DNA of 32,858 nt, taken from NCBI GenBank assembly GCA_030849075.1, contig JASAOO010003257.1, forward strand, positions 1-32,858, read 5' to 3'. Shown piece after piece: positions 26,006-32,858 of this stretch; position 1 is the first letter of the stretch, and the number at the start of each line of letters is the position of its first letter. The notes below the pieces were generated by a model that did not search any database, was not told the DNA's origin, and worked only from the letters and a program-made list of their open reading frames with translations. The position numbers were made by a program, and so were the translations under genes. Source of the stretch: Zelonia costaricensis (taxonomy: Eukaryota; Euglenozoa; Kinetoplastea; Trypanosomatida; Trypanosomatidae).

Positions 26006-27034
26006 CTACTCATCGTCGTCCCAAACGTCATCGCCGCCGCCCTGGAAGAGTCGCCCACCACCGCCGCCGCCGCTGCGGGCCTGTGGACGCTGCCGTTGCT
26101 GCGGGCCGCGGGCGTTGTGGAGCACCGCACTCACGGCGTCGCCGTCGTCGTCGTCGTCCTCGCTTTGGTCCGTGGCGCTGCTCGCCGACGCCTCACCGCC
26201 GTCTTGGTCGTCGTCGCTGTCTGTCACCCACGACGGCTCGCTGCTGGTGTCCGAGTCCTGCGAGCCGCCGTCGCTGCCGCTGCGGTCGCTGCTGCCCGCC
26301 CCGCCCCGTGCGGCAGCCGATCCGCCCACGCGGCCGTCCACGTCGTCGTCGCTAGGGACGTACGGTCCGCCCACACGCCAGAGCTCCTCACCGTCGTCGG
26401 CAAGCACCCGGCCCTTCTTCCCCTTCTTGGCGGACGACCCCGCGGCGGTGGTCGCGGAGGTGCTGGACTTGCCAGAAGACGAGGCTGCCGGTGCAGCTGC
26501 GACAGGAGCAGACCGCTTCCCCTGCGCGACGTCGCGCAGTCCCCAGAATGCCTTGCTGTTCTGAGAGCTGAGGTGCTGCAGGAAGCTGAGTGTCCGCGCC
26601 TGCACTGCCTTGGAGAGCTCCGCATCCTCTTCGTCATCTTCGCTGTCCTTATTCTCTTCCTGTTTCGCCACTGCCGCAGCAGCCGCAGCAGCAGTGCGGC
26701 GCGGACGTGACGACTTCTCGAGCTGCACAGTTCCTGTCTTGCGTTTCTTGAGCGGTGCATTCTTCTTGTCCGTGCTGAGCGCTCCGGCCTGCTCGCGTGA
26801 CCGCTTTATGGGCCCCTTCGCCGCCACAGCGTGCGTGTCGGCGACAGGGTCACTGCCGCCGGTGTCGGAGGTCCCGATGAAGAGGCGCGCCACGTCCTCG
26901 ATGGACTTTGGGGCCGCCGGCTTGCTAGCCCCGCCTTGCCCGCCAAGCCCATGCGGCGCGGCGGAGTTGGACGACTTGCGCAAGCTCGCCGCGGCGACTC
27001 TCTGGGCCTTGCCAGGCTTCTTGTTTTTGGCCAT
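26006..27034 (-). CDS. Unrecognised basic/acidic low-complexity protein, probably nuclear
   Basis: 342 residues from the ATG at 27034 (MAKNKKPGKAQRVAAASLRK). I recognise no family. The visible parts are a basic N-terminus, a short conserved-looking stretch SIEDVARLFIGTSD (44-57), basic clusters with a possible nuclear signal at 95-99 (LKKRK), a poly-Ala run (115-121), an acidic patch (129-138, SEDDEEDAEL) leading to a helix and a core with a tryptophan, TLSFLQHLSSQNSKAFWGLRDVA (148-170, two parts). ELWRVGGPYVPSDDD (217-231) follows, then a Ser/Asp-rich end finishing VWDDDE. Alternating lysine and acidic blocks with few hydrophobic residues suggest a nucleolar or chromatin protein, but this is only composition. 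Candidate AG acceptors lie within 10 bases of the ATG, implying a very short leader. Confidence 0.75.
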   Translation of the reverse strand: MAKNKKPGKAQRVAAASLRKSSNSAAPHGLGGQGGASKPAAPKSIEDVARLFIGTSDTGGSDPVADTHAVAAKGPIKRSREQAGALSTDKKNAPLKKRKTGTVQLEKSSRPRRTAAAAAAAVAKQEENKDSEDDEEDAELSKAVQARTLSFLQHLSSQNSKAFWGLRDVAQGKRSAPVAAAPAASSSGKSSTSATTAAGSSAKKGKKGRVLADDGEELWRVGGPYVPSDDDVDGRVGGSAAARGGAGSSDRSGSDGGSQDSDTSSEPSWVTDSDDDQDGGEASASSATDQSEDDDDDGDAVSAVLHNARGPQQRQRPQARSGGGGGGRLFQGGGDDVWDDDE

Positions 27035-28013
27035 GACTGCTAATCGAGGACGTAAGCGTACGCATGTGCATGGGTGTGTGTGTGTGTGCAAAGAGGGGAG
27101 AGTCGGAGACGTGAGAGAGCGAGCGGTGGCGGTGTTCAGCGGGAACCTCTTGCAGAGTCCGTTCCGCCGTTAGCATGGTGCAACGCGAGTGGCACATCGC
27201 GAAGAAGACAAGGGCATACGAAGAGCCGCTATCTTACACAAATACATGCATCGCTGTGATCAGACTCGTGTTCATGCACGAGTAGAGGCCGCATGGCGTG
27301 CACCATGGAGGGAGAAGGGGGTGGACAAGCTAGGGAGGTGGGGCCCTTGTTGTTGAAAGAGGGGGGAGGGGACGAGAGGTCGTGGCACGCGGTCGGGCTC
27401 CTCGACAGGACAGTCCCACGCAAACGCTGTGCTCAGCCGGACGTTGGTCTTGCGGTGCAGGCGCGCGGGAGAGACTAACGTGCGAGGCGATCACGGTCAC
27501 GTGTGTACATGAACACGCCTACGACAAAGCGGCGCTGAAAACACAATGCAAAAACGCGAAACAGAAAGCACTCGAGCGCAAAACACGCACACAGCCATAC
27601 GCTCTACTCGACGAGCAACAGCCCCTGTCGGGGGTATCGAGAGCACGACGACAACAAGACTCAGCGACAACCCGCATGTCTGCCCACACGTGCGTACACG
27701 TACACGGGAAGAAGTTGTATTTACATGCTCGCCCGCGCGCCAAGGTCCTTCAAAGGTCGCGACGACGACGATTTTGGAGAGTGTGGACCGATTCGTGTGT
27801 AGCTGAAGGCTACATATGAGCCTGCGCTCGAGCAGTTCTGCTGCAGCAACTGTACATGCCAACATCTATCAGAAAAGGAAAAAGAAAAGCACACAAGCAG
27901 CAACACACACGCACACTCGCACACAAACACCCATGGCACCCCGCTTCACGTGCACGCAGGACCTTGGCGCATGGAGTCGACAGCGCCGCTGCGCTCCGAA
28001 CCCCCGGTGGACT
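27035..28013. other. Intergenic region between the DRC10-like gene and the unrecognised nuclear-type gene
   Basis: A GT patch (27074-27089) and a minus-strand pyrimidine tract (about 27125-27090) form the leader of the gene starting at 27034. The rest is the 3' flank of the DRC10-like gene, with CA-rich sequence near 27900-27930. Several 60-145-codon frames exist, all low-complexity or rich in Arg/His/Thr; none is supported. Confidence 0.55.
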
Positions 28014-29933
28014 CTAGCCGGACTTCTTCTTCTTCTTCTTGGAGCCCTTCTGTAGCTTGCTGATGGTCTGGCGCGTCATCATGGCCTTCAAGGCAGCCTC
28101 GAGCACAGACGCGGCGAAGTATTCGGCAGACCGCTGCTCCTCAGACCGCCGCCGCTCCTCGTCCTCGGCCCTCTGCACCGTGTCACGCTCCTCCTTCAGC
28201 TCCACTTGCGTGTCCCGCTCGTGCTCGAGGTCGGTAAGCCGCTGCGCGCACGCCTGTCGACTACCCTCCGCGTCGATCTTCGCCGCTTCCTTCTTCTTCA
28301 GCTCCCGCATCGCCTTGGCGTCCCAGTCCCCAGCAAGGGCGTCCATGGCAGCCGTGCGCTCGCGCAGGTACTCGCTGAAGGCCTCGTGCGTCGTGGCACC
28401 GATGGCCAGCATCTGCTCGTTGCGCTGCACTTCCAGCCGCACGTCCTTGAGCTCCGCGGCGCCCTCGCGCTGCAGGTTCTCCGTGGCGGCCTCGCCCCGT
28501 GCCTTGGCCGCCTCGGTGCGCTGCTGCAGCGCCGTCTTCAGCTTGCGTAGCTCCACCTGCAGCGTGGACACGCGCGCCAGCCGCTCGGCGACCTCCTTGT
28601 CCTTGAGCTCCCGCTCCCGGACAAGGTCGGCCTGCAGCTGCTTCACGTTCTGGTTGAGGGCCCGCTCCTTGGCCAGCACCTCATCCGCCCAGCGTTGCGA
28701 GGCCTCCTCTTGTAGAATCTTGACCGCGAACTGCTGGTACGAGGAGGCGAGCGGGATGCGTGGCCCGTGCTGCTGGCTACGCGAGGCGCGGCGGCGCTGC
28801 ACGGTGCTGCCGAAGCGGCGCAGCGCCGGCGCCTGCGACCCGCTCTCGCTCGACGCCACGCCGCCGCCGCCGCCGCCGCCGCCCACGGAGGACTGCCGGC
28901 TGCCTTGGCGGACGTAGCTGGTCACGCTGGCGCCGTTGCTGTTCGCTGCGGAAGCGTCACCATTGAGGCGGCCCTCCTCGCTCGTGCTGTTTTGCACGCC
29001 GCTGCGCCGGGCCCCGCCGTCTATGCTGGCACCCGTCTGCTGCTGCTGCTGCAGCTGGCGCTCTTTCCTGTGCTGCAGGGACTCGGCGTAGCCTGTGGTG
29101 AGCTCCTCGACCAGCTCCCGCAGCAGCGCCGTCAGCTCGCGCCGTTCGTTGCACACCTTCGCCCAGTTGTCCATGTCCTGCGGGTTATCCTGCAGCTGCG
29201 TGCACAGCAGCCGGTTCGTGTCGCGCAGCCGGCTCGAGACGAGTCCGAGCTCGCGCTGCACCGCCATCTGCGCGGCATCGCGGACGTGCGAGAAGCACTG
29301 CGGGTGCAGGTGCGGCTCGCCGGGGTGCAGCGACACGGTCGGCTGGGCCTGCACGAGCAGCTCGCCGTAGCGCCGCTCGAGCACGCGCTGCTCTGCCAGA
29401 AGCTCCAGCACCGACGCGCGCCCGCGGCCCCGCTGCTGCTGGCTCGCCGCGAGCACCTCGGCCATCTTCTGGTTTGTGGCGCTGTTCGGGTCCAGCTCTT
29501 GGCCAGAGAGCGTGGCTGGCCCGCGCATTGAGGTCTGCGGACCAAAGGCAGATGGGCTCCCACTGGCGCCGGCCCCGCCTGGCCGCTGCCCCGCTTCCGC
29601 TGAGGCGGGCCCGGTGGCGTCCAGAAGACTCAGCAGCTCGAGCCGCTCCACAGCCCGTTCGAGGGCCGCGACGGCGCGGTTCACCTTGATGAAGTCGAGC
29701 TGCGTGGAGAAGTTGGGCTGCCCCGTCTGCAGCACTCGGTCGAGCGGTGTCGTAGTCGCGGCCAGCTCGCTGGCGGTCGACGACGGCTCGCGCATCGGCG
29801 CCGCGGCGCTGTTGTTGAAGTTCATGTTGCTCTTGTTCATGACGCTGGCGTTGTTCGCTGCACCCGGGGTGCGTGGCTGGTAGGGGGCCGCGGTGGGAGT
29901 GGATGCGGCGGGCCGCGATGCGACGGCCGACAT
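28014..29933 (-). CDS. Coiled-coil protein resembling nexin-dynein regulatory complex subunit DRC10 (IQCD)
   Basis: 639 residues from the ATG at 29933. After a Pro/Ala/Asn-rich head, residues 80-105 (FIKVNRAVAALERAVERL, then ELLSLL) match the N-terminal helix of DRC10/IQCD in wording and position. A helical stretch with LRDTNRLLCTQLQDNPQDM and WAKVCNERRELTALL corresponds to the family's middle. A disordered part with poly-Gln and poly-Gly follows, then a long coiled coil from about 395 to 600. The end (607-622, AASVLEAALKAMMTRQ) lines up with the single IQ motif of IQCD, and a lysine run (632-637) closes the chain as it does there. DRC10 is a subunit of the N-DRC linking axonemal doublets. 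The IQ motif is degenerate (Glu for Gln, Ala for Gly). The sister protein DRC9 (IQCG) is the main alternative; a generic coiled coil cannot be excluded. Confidence 0.8.
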   Translation of the reverse strand: MSAVASRPAASTPTAAPYQPRTPGAANNASVMNKSNMNFNNSAAAPMREPSSTASELAATTTPLDRVLQTGQPNFSTQLDFIKVNRAVAALERAVERLELLSLLDATGPASAEAGQRPGGAGASGSPSAFGPQTSMRGPATLSGQELDPNSATNQKMAEVLAASQQQRGRGRASVLELLAEQRVLERRYGELLVQAQPTVSLHPGEPHLHPQCFSHVRDAAQMAVQRELGLVSSRLRDTNRLLCTQLQDNPQDMDNWAKVCNERRELTALLRELVEELTTGYAESLQHRKERQLQQQQQTGASIDGGARRSGVQNSTSEEGRLNGDASAANSNGASVTSYVRQGSRQSSVGGGGGGGGVASSESGSQAPALRRFGSTVQRRRASRSQQHGPRIPLASSYQQFAVKILQEEASQRWADEVLAKERALNQNVKQLQADLVRERELKDKEVAERLARVSTLQVELRKLKTALQQRTEAAKARGEAATENLQREGAAELKDVRLEVQRNEQMLAIGATTHEAFSEYLRERTAAMDALAGDWDAKAMRELKKKEAAKIDAEGSRQACAQRLTDLEHERDTQVELKEERDTVQRAEDEERRRSEEQRSAEYFAASVLEAALKAMMTRQTISKLQKGSKKKKKKSG

Positions 29934-30497
29934 CGTCGCAAAGGCGGAAGGGGGTGAAGAGGGGGGATGGGAAGTGCGGGGGTGCGCACACCTTCGTGTG
30001 CTTTGGCTGCTTTACATGTGGAGGGGTGGGCGGATGGAGGGGCGGATGAAGGGAGCGAGGGGGGGGTTGGAGGGGCAAGGATACGAGGGCAGTCCGGGGG
30101 TGGGAAGGGGCGGCTGGGAGGGAGAGCCGCCTTCATCCAGGCGTGATGGACCGTTTTTCATCACGACGCGGCGCTGGGGGCACTTCTTTTGGAGCTGCTG
30201 TGCATCGAGGGGGTGGAGGAGGGGAAGGGGGGGGGGTGAGCTCGTGGAGGTGGCAGGCGCCGAAATGCGACAGGCCTTGACACTTGGGTGGCACTTGCCG
30301 CACCGTGCGGTATTCGCCTTTTTCCCTTTATTTTCAAGGTGATGCAGGAGAAGGGGCACCTTTAGGGTAGACTTAAACGCGCGAAGGGAGCTGGGAGAAG
30401 GAGAGGGAGCTGGAAGGTAGAAGACCCGCAAGCGGCACGGCGATGCGCGAGGGGAAGAAAGACCGAGAGCGCACCCTTCCCCCTTTGCCTTGGGTGC
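29934..30497. other. Intergenic region between RPA12 and the DRC10-like gene
   Basis: On the minus strand a C/T-rich stretch (about 30130-30021) is followed by closely spaced AGs at 30011-30010 and 30008-30007, the likely acceptor of the DRC10-like gene (5' UTR about 73 bases). The part from 30150 to 30497 is the RPA12 3' flank; a second pyrimidine-rich block sits at about 30238-30205. No gene was seen. Confidence 0.55.
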
Positions 30498-31079
30498 TCA
30501 CGAGTTCTGCTGCCACTCAGAGCCGCACTTGGTGCACTGGAAGAAGATGGTCTGCCCCTCGTCCGCACTGCGCGTCTGCCGGGCAAAGGTCTTGCACGGG
30601 CGGTGCATGCCGCAGGTCTCACAAAACGCCTCCTCGATGATGCGGTTGTCCACCTCGGTGGTGCCGGCACGCCTCGCGCCGACGGGCGCACCGCCTGCCG
30701 CTGACGAGGAGGACACGGCCCCGGCCGCTTCGCCGAGGGTCTGGCGGATGTGCTCCACCGCGGCGCCCACCTCCGCCTCGGTGAAGAAGAGCGCGGCGCT
30801 GGAGTTGTGGGCGCAGGACTTGGCGCCGGTGCTGACCCCAGCGGCCGCTCCACGTTGGGCGCGGAGGTGGTGCTGGAAGGCGGAGTGCGTGCCCGGCTCA
30901 TGCAGGGCGCCGCACCAGCCGCACGTGTTGCGCTGCCACGCGCTGCTGTGAATCGGGAACGCGTGGCCGCACACGGCACAGCTCAGCGTGCCGAGGGTGT
31001 ACACGTCATCAGAAATGTAGTGCACCTGGCGCTGCTCTGCCGGGGTCTGGAGCTTGGTCGTGGCAGAGGAAGACGACAT
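30498..31079 (-). CDS. RPA12: DNA-directed RNA polymerase I subunit RPA12 type (two zinc ribbons)
   Basis: 193 residues from the ATG at 31079; the in-frame part to 31472 crosses pyrimidine-rich leader sequence and ends in CAG directly before this ATG. The N-terminal zinc ribbon uses C34, C37, C53 and C56 (CAVCGHAFPI, then TCGWCG). The C-terminal TFIIS-like ribbon uses C153, C156, C182 and C185 with the hairpin RSADEGQT (170-177), whose Asp-Glu pair drives transcript cleavage in this family. The SADEGQT wording and the CGxxxP first ribbon favour Pol I RPA12 over Pol II RPB9 or Pol III RPC11, though RPC11 is hard to exclude. The linker between ribbons (57-152) is about 95 residues, long for a protein usually near 120-125. 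In kinetoplastids Pol I makes rRNA and, in some species, surface-protein mRNA. Confidence 0.85.
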   Translation of the reverse strand: MSSSSATTKLQTPAEQRQVHYISDDVYTLGTLSCAVCGHAFPIHSSAWQRNTCGWCGALHEPGTHSAFQHHLRAQRGAAAGVSTGAKSCAHNSSAALFFTEAEVGAAVEHIRQTLGEAAGAVSSSSAAGGAPVGARRAGTTEVDNRIIEEAFCETCGMHRPCKTFARQTRSADEGQTIFFQCTKCGSEWQQNS

Positions 31080-32655
31080 CTGCGAGCAGGATGAGGCGGC
31101 TGATACAATAGAGAGAGCGGGCTGAGCGCTGGATAGAAGGGGGTGAGGGAGTCCGCTGGAGGAGGAGGAGGGGGGAGAGGAAGGAAGAGGAGGCACCCTG
31201 CGCACCAGTCGCTGTGGTGAGCTGCGTTTGCGTTCTGTTTTCATGTGGGCAACATGTGCGTGCGTGTGTGTGTGTGTGCAGTGGGTCAAGGTGGGGTCGT
31301 GCGAGAAGCTGAGGAATGCAAGAAAAGAGGGGAGAGCAGTCATGTGCCCGAGGCACCGCGGTGACCAGGCGGCGAAGCGGCAACAGAAAAAAAAAAGCGC
31401 GCGCAGGCCCGCACCGCCGTCACGCGACGAGTGGTGGGTGGAGGGGTGAGACAGGAGCGTTGCCCCTCTCACCGCGAGAGAGCGCCCGAACGTCCCTACG
31501 CCCTCCCCCTTCTCCTACGCAACGAGAAGGGCGAAGGCCGTGTATAGCGGACATCGGGCCATCTGCACAACGGCGTCGCGCCGTGTACATGTCAAGGCAG
31601 AAGAAAAGGTGTGATGACGCCATGACGACACACCGCGGTGCAAGAATGCCTACGCCACGGCCGAACACGGCGCGCCACTCCTCTTCCTTTTTTTCAGCTC
31701 TCCTTCCGCTTCTTTTAATGCGTTGGCTCTGAGTATGGCGACCCCGCGCCCCACAGAGAGAGAGAGACGCAGAGGGGGGGGGGAGGCGAGGGAAATAGAT
31801 CGGGAGTGGGAAAGGAGACGAGGAAGGGTGACAGGAGGGAGTCTGCGCCACTGTGTGCGCGCAGAAGCACATACAAAGACACACACTCACACACACCCAC
31901 AGAGAGCCACTCTACTACATGGACACGAACAGATGCGCATCCGATCCTAGAGCCTAGGAAGGGTACAGAGAGGGTGGAGGAGGGGGGGGGGGGCGGAGTC
32001 TCTGCAATGCACGTGTGTGGGTGCATTCCCGCAAACAACAAAAGTAGCGTGTGTCCCTCTTCTGTTCGTCCGTGTCGTCTACCCCCGCCCCCCTCGGCGG
32101 CACCACATCCACTCATTCGAGGCCTCCGACCTCGTTATCAAGTGATGTTGCAGGAAATGCGATCGAACCGCAGCTGAGGTTGCAGAGACGCCAAGGTGGG
32201 AGGGAGGCTCGGTTTCGCGCACGTGCGGCTATGCATGGAGAGGGGCGGCGGCGGCCAAGGGAGGGAGGATGCAGAGGCGGGAAACACTTCAGAAAGAGAG
32301 AGCGACGGTCAGCCACACAACAACAACGACAGAAAAGGAGAAATCTACAGAGCGCGCACGAAGGGCAAGACACAGGACAGCCAGCGGCTGCCACGCCACG
32401 AGAGGATGGGGCGGATGGAGACCTCGAAGAGGATCTGGTTTGGCAATGGGTGCTGAGAAGGTGAACAGCAGCACACAGGCAGCACGGAAAACACAGAACT
32501 TGGCGATGCTACAAGCCTTGCCAAGCCTCTGTCGCTCACTTTTTTCTTTGGTTTCGTTTCGTTTCCCTAAGCTTCGCGACCGGCTCTTCCAGGCAGGCTC
32601 CATCAGTTGCGTGTGTCTGCGCACTGGCACGCGTGTGGTGCTTCACGTCTTGCTG
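31080..32655. other. Intergenic region upstream of RPA12
   Basis: About 1.6 kb without a supported gene. On the minus strand it holds the RPA12 leader (C/T-rich at about 31195-31140 and 31110-31098) and probably a long 3' UTR of the next gene. Plus-strand purine and G-run patches (31771-31780 and 31978-31993), a GT patch at 31258-31279 and CA-rich sequence at 31876-31900 are typical of spacers here. Open frames of 60-160 codons are low-complexity. Confidence 0.5.
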
Positions 32656-32858
32656 TCACGCGTCTTGTGTCTTTATTCCTTTCTTTCTTGTTTTGCCGCC
32701 CTTCTTCGCTTCTCCTACTGGTGCTTCGAATCTGGTTGGTGTCGTGTGTGTGTGTGGCCGCTTGTCCACTTCATCCTCCGTACTTTCCACGGCGTCAGAT
32801 GTCCCTGGAAAAGCAAGGACGCGAGGCATCAACAGCACTTGCAACGTACATGGGTCGG
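32656..32858 (-). CDS. Possible C-terminal end of a further minus-strand gene, cut by the window edge
   Basis: A minus-strand frame is open from the window edge to a TGA at 32656, about 66 codons, with no stop. The peptide is charged and ends in a lysine-rich stretch (KKGGKTRKKGIK) after an acidic patch (STEDEVDK), a plausible tail for a nuclear or nucleolar protein. Third codon positions are less GC-rich than in the neighbouring genes, which counts against coding. No family can be named from the tail; it may equally be 3' UTR. Confidence 0.3.
   Translation of the reverse strand, partial: DPCTLQVLLMPRVLAFPGTSDAVESTEDEVDKRPHTHTTPTRFEAPVGEAKKGGKTRKKGIKTQDA

Noticed and set aside
25273..26130. 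285-codon minus frame in the gap above the oxidoreductase
   Set aside because: Overlaps the end of the gene at 26006-27034, crosses homopolymer and GT repeats, and encodes His/Thr/Ser low-complexity sequence.
27288..27312. Imperfect palindrome around catggcgtgcaccatg
   Set aside because: Only five perfect pairs with a mismatch; expected by chance in a GC-rich spacer.
1..32858. CRISPR arrays, bacterial operons, insertion sequences or integrated virus
   Set aside because: No regularly spaced repeats, transposase, integrase or phage-type genes are visible; the layout is that of a kinetoplastid chromosome.

Overview
The window looks like nuclear DNA of a kinetoplastid flagellate, most probably in the Leishmania/Leptomonas/Crithidia group. 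I base this on GC-rich, intron-less genes all read from one strand, gaps of about 0.6-1.9 kb full of GT/CA microsatellites, G runs and purine tracts (pyrimidine tracts on the coding strand, as needed for spliced-leader trans-splicing), and T-tract/AG acceptors just upstream of start codons. I cannot name the species from the sequence.

Eleven complete protein genes lie on the minus strand, with no strand switch, so the window is the interior of one polycistronic unit read from high to low coordinates. In transcription order they are: an RNA polymerase I RPA12-type subunit (31079-30498); a coiled-coil protein resembling nexin-dynein regulatory complex subunit DRC10/IQCD (29933-28014); an unrecognised nuclear-looking protein (27034-26006); a PTGR3/ZADH2-type oxidoreductase (25082-24060); the dolichol-phosphate GlcNAc-1-phosphate transferase ALG7/NAGT (22711-21308); GINS subunit PSF2 (20500-19445); an arrestin-fold protein (17550-14995); the small-subunit processome protein UTP21/WDR36 (13297-10319); an unrecognised protein with two FxPxIN motifs (9697-8261); a 1083-residue leucine-rich-repeat protein (7249-3998); and a GNB1L/ASA1-like WD40 protein (2957-1026). 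An open frame at the right edge (to 32656) may be the tail of a twelfth gene.

The only plus-strand gene I support is a tRNA-Gln(CTG) at 7954-8025, with a T6 terminator, placed alone between two minus-strand genes.

The genes form no pathway; that is normal for kinetoplastid units. UTP21 and RPA12 both serve rRNA production, PSF2 serves replication, NAGT serves N-glycosylation, and the DRC10-like and perhaps the LRR and FxPxIN proteins are cytoskeletal or flagellar candidates. The most interesting points are a super-repeat inside the LRR protein (a cap motif every ~155-160 residues, then ~131), the FxPxIN protein, the DRC10 candidate, a strong hairpin at 25764-25795, the isolated antisense tRNA, and a suspicious direct duplication flanking an N at 17684.
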